Made by a program: the position numbers and the translations under genes | Notes under the pieces: model-generated | What the model was told of the DNA's origin: nothing | Seen by the model: the letters and a program-made list of their open reading frames with translations, nothing else | Databases searched by the model: none | In this document: piece after piece, positions 1-7,312 of the stretch | How the letters are laid out: each line of letters starts with the position of its first letter | How positions within the stretch are numbered: the stretch's first letter is position 1 | Assembly (NCBI GenBank): GCA_965223815.1 | Contig: OZ245019.1 | Location: 4,402,001-4,466,000 of the forward strand | Length of the DNA stretch: 64,000 nt | From: HKST-UBA178 sp965223815 | Lineage (GTDB): Bacteria > Pseudomonadota > Gammaproteobacteria > Chromatiales > Chromatiaceae | Direction: 5' to 3'

Positions 1-156
1 GCATCAATTTCCCCTAATCGATGTTCATGTCCATGCTACTTAATGCTAAACCCCCTGATCAAGATAGAGTAATATTATTAACTGATAATTTGGCTGCGAA
101 CAACTTAACACCGCTTATTCATCCCCAGGAACGGGCACTGGCTCCGGTGCTACACA

Positions 157-711
157 TTACTGGCGCCACTTGATGGAGCAGCCAATACTTGGAATCTGCT
201 GGGTCGGGCCCTTACCTGTCGCCGCAACCTGCTTCATCGCTTCGAACAGATCACGACGCACGCCCAAAGGCGCAGCCTCCTTACGGCTTGCATCCAACCT
301 TCCCCGATATTGAAGCTTCAATTCCCGGTTGTAGCCGAAAAAATCGGGTGTGCAGACCGCACCATAGGCTCGGGCCACATCCTGGCTCTCATCATATAAA
401 TAAGGAAAGGAAAAATTTGATGCCTCGGCAACCAGGCCCATATTCTCGAAGGAGTCCTCCGGATAATCATCCGGGTCATTGGACATAATCGCCACGCTGT
501 TTATACCGAGATCACGAAGCTCTGCGGTATCGCGGACTATTCTATCGCGCACCGCCTTCACATAGGGACAATGATTGCAGATAAACATTACCAGCAAGCC
601 GTTCTCTCCACGACACTGCTCCAGAGTCCAAGTGCGGCCATCAACACCAGGCAACTCGAAATCGATAGCAGCCAGGCCAAAATCACATATAGGGGTTTCA
701 AGTGAGACCAT
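157..711 (-). CDS. Thioredoxin-like peroxiredoxin family protein (PRX_like1 type)
   Basis: This 184-residue cytosolic protein has a thioredoxin fold of the AhpC/TSA-redoxin superfamily. The redox motif is C45-N-H-C48 followed by PYV, a signature of the PRX_like1 group, and the C-terminus ends in the characteristic PSIGCSIKW stretch. No signal peptide or membrane segment is visible. Family members are presumed thiol-disulfide or peroxide reductases, but no substrate is established, so the exact role is unknown. It is transcribed divergently from metK across a 347-bp gap. The start at 711 gives a length normal for the family. The assignment to family is firm; the function is only general. Confidence 0.85.
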   Translation of the reverse strand: MVSLETPICDFGLAAIDFELPGVDGRTWTLEQCRGENGLLVMFICNHCPYVKAVRDRIVRDTAELRDLGINSVAIMSNDPDDYPEDSFENMGLVAEASNFSFPYLYDESQDVARAYGAVCTPDFFGYNRELKLQYRGRLDASRKEAAPLGVRRDLFEAMKQVAATGKGPTQQIPSIGCSIKWRQ

Positions 712-843
712 TCTTCAACCAATCCTCCAGGTTCTCGACCCTGTTTTGGGCATCATTCAACTAGATCCATAGTATCTTACTGAATTAACTTCTCCAGGTC
801 TGTGCGCTGGCGCAGGCCAGGGTGAATATAATGGTGGGATTAG

Positions 844-873
844 TTGACAGAATCATGGCAACTTGATTAATAT
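844..873 (+). promoter_or_regulatory. Predicted sigma70 promoter for the metK leader
   Basis: A perfect -35 hexamer TTGACA at 844-849 is followed 18 bp later by TAATAT at 868-873, a good -10 match. Transcription would start near 880 and give a leader of about 180 nt before metK. A second possible extended -10 (TGCTAGAAT, 897-905) lies downstream but has no good -35. Confidence 0.55.
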
Positions 874-879
874 TTTTTC

Positions 880-1015
880 CGCCAAGTCATTGGCATTGCT
901 AGAATGCGCCGATTTGAGTTCAGATTGCGGGCGCTTTACAAATGCGGCTAAAGCGTTGGATTAGCTGAATCTCCCAAACCCGCCTGAGCTCTTACCAGCG
1001 CGGGTTTTTGTTTTT
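880..1015 (+). ncRNA. Putative structured leader or small RNA upstream of metK
   Basis: From the predicted start near 880 the transcript would fold at least two small hairpins (CGCTTT with AAAGCG around 938-960, and GATT with AATC at 959-972) and end in an intrinsic terminator at 976-1015. Since the gene on the other side runs away from here, the terminator cannot belong to it. The stretch is therefore either an attenuated metK leader or a free-standing small RNA. I do not recognise it as a known SAM riboswitch class, so its identity is open. Confidence 0.4.
976..1015 (+). terminator. Intrinsic terminator ahead of metK
   Basis: AAACCCGC at 976-983 pairs with GCGGGTTT at 1000-1007, with a possible CTG/CAG extension inside the loop, and is followed by TTGTTTTT at 1008-1015. 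This is a typical Rho-independent terminator on the plus strand, 43 bp before the metK ATG. A short GCGGG upstream could pair with CCCGC of the left arm and act as a weak antiterminator; that part is inference. Confidence 0.75.
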
Positions 1016-1058
1016 CCGGCTACCGATCAAACCAAATTGAGAGAGCCAATATACTGAC

Positions 1059-2222
1059 ATGAGCGATTATTTATTCACCTCCGAATCAGTTTCCGAGGGC
1101 CACCCAGACAAGGTCGCCGACCAGATTTCAGATGCTGTTGTTGACGCCCTTATTGCCGACGACCCGAACTCGCGAGTCGCCTGCGAAACCATGGTTAAAA
1201 CAGGCATGGTAATTCTTGCCGGGGAGATATCCACCAACTCCTGGGTGGACACCGAGGCTCTGGTGCGGGAAGTAGTGGATGATATTGGCTACAACCACTG
1301 TGATACGGGTTTCGATGCCGAAACTTGCGCTGTCATCTCCGCAATCGGTAAGCAGTCGACAGATATCGCAATGGGTGTAGATGAAAGCGGAGATCACGAA
1401 CAGGGAGCGGGCGACCAGGGGCTCATGTTCGGCTATGCTTGCAACGATACTGACGTACTGATGCCAGCCCCAATCACCTATGCCCATCGCTTGGTAAAGC
1501 GGCAATCGGAGGTTAGAAAATCGGGTACGCTGACCTGGTTGCGTCCTGATGCCAAGAGTCAGTTAACTTTTCGCTATTCAGACGGCAAGCCCGTCGGCAT
1601 AGATGCCGTGGTGTTGTCTACCCAGCATAACCCGGATATTTCAACCAAAGCGCTTCATGAAGCAGTGATGGACGAGATTATCAAGCCGGTGCTCCCCGCG
1701 GCTTGGCTGGACACATGCCCTCAGGAGAAAATCCACATCAATCCAACCGGTAGATTTGTTATCGGCGGCCCTGTGGGAGACTGCGGTTTGACCGGGCGTA
1801 AGATCATCGTCGACACCTACGGCGGCATTGCCCGGCATGGTGGAGGGGCCTTTTCCGGGAAAGACCCCTCGAAGGTCGACCGTTCGGCGGCCTATGCCTG
1901 TCGATATGTAGCAAAGAACATTGTCGCAGCCGGTCTTGCTGAACGCTGTGAGATTCAGATTTCCTATGCTATCGGCGTTGCCGAGCCGACCTCGATCAGT
2001 GTTGACACCTTTGGTACCGGTAAACTCGAGGATGCCAAACTGGTCTCCTTGATAGTGGAACACTTCGATCTGCGCCCCAAGGGAATAATCAGTATGCTGA
2101 ACTTGCTGCGACCGATTTATCGTGATACCGCAGCCTACGGGCACTTTGGGCGCAGCGACGTGTCATTTACTTGGGAGCAGACCGATAAGGCGGATCAACT
2201 GAGGGAAGCCGCGGGTATCTAA
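1059..2222 (+). CDS. metK: S-adenosylmethionine synthetase
   Basis: MetK joins methionine and ATP to form S-adenosylmethionine, releasing phosphate and pyrophosphate, in the cytosol as a tetramer. The 387-residue length is standard. Visible motifs are GHPDK (14-18) in the methionine/ATP site, GAGDQG (115-120) and the glycine-rich P-loop GGGAFSGKD (260-268). The ATG at 1059 is the natural start, though the nearest purine run (GAGAGAG) is rather far upstream, so translation initiation may be weak or structured. It opens a gene group for the activated-methyl cycle: metK, then ahcY behind a SAH riboswitch, then metF. The upstream leader with a terminator suggests control by premature termination. 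Identification is certain. Confidence 0.98.
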   Translation: MSDYLFTSESVSEGHPDKVADQISDAVVDALIADDPNSRVACETMVKTGMVILAGEISTNSWVDTEALVREVVDDIGYNHCDTGFDAETCAVISAIGKQSTDIAMGVDESGDHEQGAGDQGLMFGYACNDTDVLMPAPITYAHRLVKRQSEVRKSGTLTWLRPDAKSQLTFRYSDGKPVGIDAVVLSTQHNPDISTKALHEAVMDEIIKPVLPAAWLDTCPQEKIHINPTGRFVIGGPVGDCGLTGRKIIVDTYGGIARHGGGAFSGKDPSKVDRSAAYACRYVAKNIVAAGLAERCEIQISYAIGVAEPTSISVDTFGTGKLEDAKLVSLIVEHFDLRPKGIISMLNLLRPIYRDTAAYGHFGRSDVSFTWEQTDKADQLREAAGI

Positions 2223-2239
2223 GCCCTTGATAAATCCGA

Positions 2240-2276
2240 GAACCGGCCGATCTGGTACAAGATAATCGGCTGGTTC
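2240..2276 (+). other. Hairpin downstream of metK
   Basis: GAACCGGCCGAT (2240-2251) pairs with ATCGGCTGGTTC (2265-2276), including one G-U pair, around a 13-nt loop. No T-tract follows on the plus strand, so it is at best an imperfect terminator or an RNA 3'-end stabiliser between metK and the ahcY riboswitch. Confidence 0.45.
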
Positions 2277-2348
2277 GATAAAAAGCCTGATTTTCGGACT
2301 GAATATTTGGGTGCCAATGGTTTTCCAACCTGAGGCGCCCGTGATGAT

Positions 2349-2470
2349 CCCCTGAGGAGCGTTGCAACTCTATCGGATTCCACTCCGCCGCAGCATATGT
2401 ATGCCATCTGCTGCCGCAGGGTGAATCACAGAGCCAGGCTCAGGAGATCGTGTGTAATAACGGCGCTCAG
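2349..2470 (+). promoter_or_regulatory. S-adenosylhomocysteine (SAH) riboswitch upstream of ahcY
   Basis: The conserved core GAGGAGCGTTGCAAC is present at 2354-2368. The closing strand GAGCCAGGCTCAGG lies at 2431-2444, so that CCTGAG (2351-2356) pairs with CTCAGG (2439-2444). The 3' pseudoknot strand AACGGCGCTC (2459-2468) can pair with GAGCG-TT of the core. An internal variable stem (GCAGCA with TGCTGC, and GATT with AATC) fills the middle. This architecture and its place just before ahcY match the SAH riboswitch known from beta- and gammaproteobacteria, which raises expression when SAH accumulates. The ribosome site at 2478-2481 lies directly after the aptamer, inside a possible GTTTTT/AAAAAC hairpin, suggesting translational control. 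Confidence 0.88.
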
Positions 2471-2491
2471 TTTTTTCGGAGACTGAAAAAC

Positions 2492-3895
2492 ATGAACGCC
2501 AATAGTGACGACTTTAAAGTAGCTGACCTCTCGCTTGCAGACTGGGGCCGGAAAGAGATCGCCATAGCCGAAACCGAGATGCCGGGTCTGATGGCGCTGC
2601 GGGAAAAGTACGCCGAGCAACAACCCCTGAAGGGAGCTCGGGTTGCCGGCAGCCTGCATATGACGATTCAGACCGCCGTATTGATCGAGACACTCAAGGC
2701 ATTAGGTGCGGACGTACGCTGGGCTTCCTGCAACATATTCTCCACTCAGGATCATGCTGCAGCGGCAATTGCCGCCTCTGGAACACCCGTTTACGCATTC
2801 AAAGGAGAAAGCCTCACGGAATACTGGGAATTCACCCACAAGATATTTCAATGGGCAGACAGCGGTACGCCCAATATGATTCTCGACGACGGAGGAGACG
2901 CCACCCTGTTGGTTCACCTGGGTTCCAAAGCGGAAAGTGATTTATCGCTACTGGACAATCCCACCAGTGAGGAAGAACAGGTGCTCTACGCTGCCATACG
3001 TGAACGGCTTCAGAGCCATCCCGACTGGTATTCAAACATCCTGAAAAACATCAAAGGAGTGACGGAAGAGACTACAACGGGCGTTCACCGCCTTTACCAG
3101 ATGCAGGAAAAGAGCGATCTGCCGTTTCCTGCATTCAACGTCAACGACTCGGTTACCAAATCCAAGTTCGACAACCTTTATGGCTGCAGGGAGTCATTGG
3201 TAGACGGCATAAAGCGCGCTACCGATGTCATGATAGCCGGAAAGATCGCCGTGGTCCTGGGGTATGGCGACGTCGGCAAGGGATGCGCGCAATCTTTGAA
3301 GGGTCTGGGGGCTACGGTTTGGGTGACGGAGATAGACCCGATATGTGCATTGCAGGCAGCCATGGAGGGTTACAGGATCGTGGAGATGGAAGAGGCCTGC
3401 AGCCAGGCCGATATATTCGTTACCGCCACAGGGAACTACCACGTCATCAGCCACGACCATATGGCGAAGATGAAGGACCAGGCAATTGTGTGCAATATAG
3501 GGCACTTCGACAACGAGATCGACTGTGCCAGCCTCACTCAATACACCTGGGAAAATATCAAGCCGCAGGTTGACCACGTTATTTTTCCCGATGGCAAACG
3601 CATTATCCTGCTGGCGGAGGGGCGACTAGTAAATTTGGGCTGCGCCACCGGCCATCCCAGCTTCGTCATGTCCAACTCCTTCACCAATCAAACCCTTGCG
3701 CAGATGGAGCTTTGGCAAAACAGCGATCAATACGAGAAACAAGTTTATACACTGCCGAAAAAGCTCGACGAGGAGGTGGCGAGGTTGCATCTGGGAAAAA
3801 TAGGCGCAAGGCTGTCGAAACTAAGCCAGCAACAGGCAGACTACATCGGTGTTGCACCGGAAGGACCCTATAAACCAGACCACTACCGGTACTGA
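2492..3895 (+). CDS. ahcY: S-adenosylhomocysteine hydrolase
   Basis: AhcY splits SAH into adenosine and homocysteine using tightly bound NAD, which relieves product inhibition of methyltransferases. I take ATG at 2492 as the start (467 residues): it has a GGAG ribosome site 10 nt upstream and matches the family N-terminus. The longer frame from the GTG at 2450 would begin inside the riboswitch. The NAD-binding loop GYGDVGKG sits at 257-264, the substrate region HPSFVMSNSF is near residue 390, and the protein ends in the diagnostic PDHYRY. The insert of about 40 residues between 150 and 190 is typical of the longer bacterial form. It is expected to be induced by SAH through the upstream riboswitch. 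Confidence 0.97.
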   Translation: MNANSDDFKVADLSLADWGRKEIAIAETEMPGLMALREKYAEQQPLKGARVAGSLHMTIQTAVLIETLKALGADVRWASCNIFSTQDHAAAAIAASGTPVYAFKGESLTEYWEFTHKIFQWADSGTPNMILDDGGDATLLVHLGSKAESDLSLLDNPTSEEEQVLYAAIRERLQSHPDWYSNILKNIKGVTEETTTGVHRLYQMQEKSDLPFPAFNVNDSVTKSKFDNLYGCRESLVDGIKRATDVMIAGKIAVVLGYGDVGKGCAQSLKGLGATVWVTEIDPICALQAAMEGYRIVEMEEACSQADIFVTATGNYHVISHDHMAKMKDQAIVCNIGHFDNEIDCASLTQYTWENIKPQVDHVIFPDGKRIILLAEGRLVNLGCATGHPSFVMSNSFTNQTLAQMELWQNSDQYEKQVYTLPKKLDEEVARLHLGKIGARLSKLSQQQADYIGVAPEGPYKPDHYRY

Positions 3896-3925
3896 GTGGG
3901 CAGTCGAAGAGACAGCCTGAAATAG

Positions 3926-3973
3926 CTGCCGCTCTTACCACCCAAGTCCACTAGAGCGTGGTAAGAGCAGCAG
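3926..3973. other. Long inverted repeat between ahcY and metF
   Basis: CTGCCGCTCTTACCAC (3926-3941) faces GTGGTAAGAGCAGCAG (3958-3973): 15 of 16 positions pair around a 16-nt loop. There is no T-tract on the plus strand. On the minus strand TTTTCTTC follows, too interrupted for a clear terminator. It may act as a partial terminator or a processing signal between the two genes. Confidence 0.55.
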
Positions 3974-4025
3974 AAGAAAAGTAACTCCACCGGCCCCAGC
4001 CGGCAGAGCGTAAGATGAGTTTGCC

Positions 4026-4886
4026 ATGAAATCCCAGCGAAAATACCGTAAGACCTACAGTTTTGAGCTATTTCCCCCCAAGACCCCCGAAGGCCTGGCG
4101 AAGATGCAGTCGAGTGTTCAGCAGCTTGCGGCGCTCAACCCCCTCTATTTTTCAGTTACCTACGGTGCTGGAGGCTCAACCCGCGAACGAACATTCGAAG
4201 CAGTCGACTGGTTGAGGAGCCAGGGTATTGAAACCACTCCACACCTATCCTGTGTCGGTGCTACCCGAAGTCAGATTCGAGAAATCCTAAGTCACTACAT
4301 CGCCAAGGATATTAAGCGAATTGTAGCACTGCGGGGAGATATGCCATCGGGAATGGGAGGGCCTGGGGAGTTCCCTCATGCCAGCGATCTTGTGGAATTC
4401 ATTCGATCGGAAACTGGGAATCATTTCTTCATAGAGGTCGCCGCTTACCCCGAATTTCACCCGCAGTCCGCTGATGCCGCCACTGACCTGCTCAATTTCA
4501 AGCGCAAGGTCGATGCAGGAGCGAATGAGGCCATCACTCAGTATTTCTATAATGCAGACGCTTATTTCCACTTTATCGATAGCTGTGAAAAGCTCGGGAT
4601 TGATATACCCATCGTACCGGGAATAATGCCCATCCATAACTACACGCAGCTGGCACGCTTCTCAGATGCCTGTGGAACCGAGATTCCAAGATGGATTCGA
4701 CAACGTTTGCGGGGATACCACGACGACCTCCAGGGAATCAGGGAGTTCGGTATCGAAGTAGTGACTGATTTGTGCCGAAGGCTGCTGGAGCAAGGCGCGC
4801 CTGGATTTCATTTCTATACGATGAACCAATCCCGTTCCGTATCTACAATTTGGACCAACCTGGGGTTACCCGACAGCAATACTTAG
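4026..4886 (+). CDS. metF: 5,10-methylenetetrahydrofolate reductase
   Basis: MetF is an FAD enzyme that reduces 5,10-methylene-THF to 5-methyl-THF, the methyl donor for homocysteine remethylation. At 286 residues it is the normal size for the single-domain bacterial enzyme. The N-terminal YSFELFPPKT, the VTYGAGGSTR segment (about 43-52), the ALRGDMP loop and the C-terminal GFHFYTMN are family hallmarks. It completes the local methyl-cycle set with metK and ahcY and is separated from ahcY by the 3926-3973 hairpin. Its 3' end is 6 bp from the end of the convergent yaiI gene. Confidence 0.96.
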   Translation: MKSQRKYRKTYSFELFPPKTPEGLAKMQSSVQQLAALNPLYFSVTYGAGGSTRERTFEAVDWLRSQGIETTPHLSCVGATRSQIREILSHYIAKDIKRIVALRGDMPSGMGGPGEFPHASDLVEFIRSETGNHFFIEVAAYPEFHPQSADAATDLLNFKRKVDAGANEAITQYFYNADAYFHFIDSCEKLGIDIPIVPGIMPIHNYTQLARFSDACGTEIPRWIRQRLRGYHDDLQGIREFGIEVVTDLCRRLLEQGAPGFHFYTMNQSRSVSTIWTNLGLPDSNT

Positions 4887-4892
4887 GGCCTG

Positions 4893-5342
4893 TTAACGCG
4901 CCAACAGTCGGTCCAGTTGATTGGCAAAGGCCTGCCGATCGGCTTGGTTGAACGACTGTGGACCGCCAGTATCAACACCGCTACCGCGCAAGGTTTCCAT
5001 GAAATCCCTCATATTCAAGCGCTGACGTATATTTTCCTCGGTGTAGAGTTCCCCCCGTGGATTGAGTGCCAGGCACCCCTTTGCAATCACCTCAGCCGCC
5101 AAAGGAATATCAGCGGTGATCACCAAGTCGCCTGTATTAGCCTGCTGCACGATGTAGTTGTCGGCAACATCGAATCCACCCGCTACCTGAACAGATCGAA
5201 TTAATGGCGTCCGCGGCACTTGCAGAGCTTGATTAGCGACAAGAACCAGCGGGATCTGGACCCTTTTAGAGACCCTGTAAAGTATTTCCTTGATTGGCTT
5301 TGGGCATGCATCCGCATCAACCCAGATATGATTGAAGTTCAT
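4893..5342 (-). CDS. yaiI: UPF0178 (YaiI/YqxD, DUF188) family protein
   Basis: This 149-residue protein belongs to the widespread DUF188/UPF0178 family, which has a PIN-like fold and no settled biochemical role. Family marks are the N-terminal WVDADACP, the central GFDVADNYI and VITADIPLA segments, and the LNPRGELYTEENI stretch. I place the start at ATG 5342, with GGAG 5 nt upstream, rather than the longer frame from 5378. The gene is convergent with metF. Its stop codon lies inside the sequence GGGCCTGTTAAC, which also forms one end of the repeat element at 44.4 kb. Confidence 0.88.
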   Translation of the reverse strand: MNFNHIWVDADACPKPIKEILYRVSKRVQIPLVLVANQALQVPRTPLIRSVQVAGGFDVADNYIVQQANTGDLVITADIPLAAEVIAKGCLALNPRGELYTEENIRQRLNMRDFMETLRGSGVDTGGPQSFNQADRQAFANQLDRLLAR

Positions 5343-6167
5343 CTTGCTCCAGAAGGTAATTCGGTGTTCAGTTAGCAATGAATTTTACTTCTCCCACTGC
5401 CCCTGTGCCTAACCCCGGAATGGGTATCGCTTTTCTCCAGCAGCCAAACTCGGCGATTGAAGACTCTGGCCGTACAGCGATTTACTTGACATATCCTGTC
5501 ATCGAAAGAAACACCATCACGCCAATAGTTGTTGGCTGTAAAGGCGGTAACTGGGATCTAGACAAAATTCTGATGCACCCACAAACCAAAGAGAAGATAC
5601 TGGGTCAACGTAGTAGCAAAAACGATAACGGATTGATATATATGATTCTGCTATCATTATCGCATGCTTAGCAAATCTGGCTGGCCGGGCTTCCATCTCG
5701 AGCAGAGAGTCGTTGATTACAATTTTTTTAACCTCAGCAACCGGGTATCTCACGCTTGCGGGGAGCGCAATTAAAAATACTTGGACCGACTCCCGGCGGC
5801 GAATACCGCCAGCGGCCTGGCGATACTAGAGTCTTACAATTTAATGTCACTTGATGATTTTAGCCTTTTAGTTGAGCAGCTCCGCGCCGATCGTGAACAA
5901 GGCTACAACTCACTAACGCCTATTCAGTCCAAGGTATACCGGCCCGTCGTTCGCAACAACCGCCTCGGGGAAACAATGTGATTGCCAACATTAGCGTGGA
6001 GAACAGGCAGCATCATTGTCAGGACGGCAACCCGGATGCGAGCAATCAGCATCGCAGGCGGGCTATCCCGGGTCGAAAATAGGAAACACTTTCTAGACTT
6101 TGCTCCCGACACCAAAATTCGGGAAACCCGGGCGACGGCCAAAAATTTTGGGGTAGTGAACTCTTCT
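5343..6167. other. Gene-poor 0.8-kb stretch, possibly decayed
   Basis: No reading frame here is recognisable. An inverted repeat TGACA-N5-TGTCA lies at 5487-5501, and the palindrome CCAAAAATTTTGG at 6139-6151 sits just before the next gene. Several short frames exist in different phases. The stretch could be regulatory DNA or remains of a lost gene. Confidence 0.5.
5781..5981 (+). pseudogene. Possible gene remnant or unknown small ORF
   Basis: A 66-codon frame beginning with TTG has protein-like composition from about residue 17 on: LESYNLMSLDDF, then an acidic-amphipathic stretch, then TPIQSKVYRPVVRNN. It has no clear ribosome site. The phase of possible homology does not continue into the following membrane protein. 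I do not recognise the family. It may be a fragment left by a decayed gene, a short unknown gene, or chance. Confidence 0.2.
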
Positions 6168-7307
6168 ATGTATTCCAAAGTGCTTACTCTTCTGGGGATC
6201 ATAGCCCTCGTCGGGTTATTGGCCGTAGCGATTCTTTCCTCTACCCGCCCCCTTCCCCGCGCGGCTGCGGTTCACCTAGTTTTTGCAGTCGGGATCACGC
6301 CGTTGATCCTGGCCAACATGATCTGGTTTACCCCTGTATTAACCCGCACCAGCGCACCTACAGGTATCATTGTCTCGGCGCCGTTCATCGCACTCACATC
6401 CGGCCTGCTGCTGCTATTCAGCTTATTGTTCTCATTCCATCTACACATACTTGCGGCGCTTCTTGAACTAGTGGCCATACTAATTACGATTTGGTGGATG
6501 CGGCGAAGGGCGCGACAGACTCTGGGCACACCCCATCCAGGACTGCTCTGGTATACCTTGGCGCTCATCATGTTTTCTGGAGGAGTAGTGGCCATACTGG
6601 CCGGTTCGATCTGGCCCGAGTACTGGGGTCAGTTGAGGATGGTTCATTTGCACCTAAATATTCTTGGTTTCATAACCACAACTGCGTTGGGTACACTGCG
6701 CGTGCTATTGCCCACCACTGCAGGTTTTCAGGACCCGCGAGCTGGTGCCTGGCTACACCAGAACTGGAGGTGGATTCTCCCGGGTACCCTGCTCATAGCG
6801 GCAGGCTCTGCGATAAGCAGCACTCTCTCCTTGATCGGCCTGGCAATGTGGCTTTCGCCCCTCTTTCAACTGCTGCGCTACCCGCTGCTAGTGGAAACAC
6901 GGAAGATGCTTCTAGTCAACGGCGCAGCCCCGACAATGACAGCCGCGCTGGCTGGTCTTCTGATGGCGTTGCTCAACGGAGGCGCCCACGGTATTGGCTA
7001 TATCTCCACAGACGCTAGCCTGGAGATTTTCATCATTGCTTTTTTAATACCCTTAGTTATCGGTGCGATGACACATCTGTTGCCAATTTGGGTTCATTCT
7101 CGAAATTCGAAGCTGCAGCTGCCTGCGCGGCGGCGACTCGGTTTGTTTGGCGGACCGAGATCTCTGCTGCTTCTCGTAGGAGGTGGCTTGGCGCCGGTGA
7201 ACATCGACTGGGCCTGGATACTAGCTTTCACGAGCCTCGGCCATTTTTTTCTTATGGTCATCTTGTTCTTGACCGGAAGTCGTGGTCTTCGACAGAATCA
7301 AAACTGA
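6168..7307 (+). CDS. Unrecognised polytopic membrane protein, about 12 segments
   Basis: From ATG 6168 the product has 379 residues and about twelve hydrophobic segments covering almost the whole chain, so it is an inner-membrane protein. Histidines sit in or beside segments: AVHLVFA, the HLHLNILGF motif near residue 165, and GAMTHLLPIWVHS near residue 310. Twelve segments with such histidines recall the NnrS and heme-copper oxidase subunit I fold, and HLHLN-LG also occurs in membrane domains fused to multicopper oxidases. Heme or copper binding is therefore possible but unproven. A GTG at 6156 is an alternative start. It ends 5 bp before rsmE, suggesting co-transcription. Confidence 0.7.
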   Translation: MYSKVLTLLGIIALVGLLAVAILSSTRPLPRAAAVHLVFAVGITPLILANMIWFTPVLTRTSAPTGIIVSAPFIALTSGLLLLFSLLFSFHLHILAALLELVAILITIWWMRRRARQTLGTPHPGLLWYTLALIMFSGGVVAILAGSIWPEYWGQLRMVHLHLNILGFITTTALGTLRVLLPTTAGFQDPRAGAWLHQNWRWILPGTLLIAAGSAISSTLSLIGLAMWLSPLFQLLRYPLLVETRKMLLVNGAAPTMTAALAGLLMALLNGGAHGIGYISTDASLEIFIIAFLIPLVIGAMTHLLPIWVHSRNSKLQLPARRRLGLFGGPRSLLLLVGGGLAPVNIDWAWILAFTSLGHFFLMVILFLTGSRGLRQNQN

Positions 7308-7312
7308 AAATC

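Larger units (their letters stand above)
712..1058. other. Divergent intergenic region between thioredoxin-like gene and metK
   Basis: This 347-bp gap contains no convincing coding sequence. It holds a sigma70-like promoter facing metK, a stretch able to form small hairpins, and a strong intrinsic terminator placed before the metK start codon. These are listed separately. A 15-codon reading frame starting at 904 is present but has no ribosome site and is not enriched in methionine. Confidence 0.6.

Noticed and set aside
904..951. 15-codon leader peptide before metK
   Set aside because: No ribosome site and no methionine codons beyond the first, so peptide-based attenuation is not supported.
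2450..2491. Upstream GTG extension of ahcY
   Set aside because: It lies inside the SAH riboswitch, lacks a ribosome site and is not conserved; ATG 2492 fits.
5378..5671. 97-codon plus-strand ORF after yaiI
   Set aside because: No family resemblance, no ribosome site and irregular composition; listed only as part of the gene-poor stretch.
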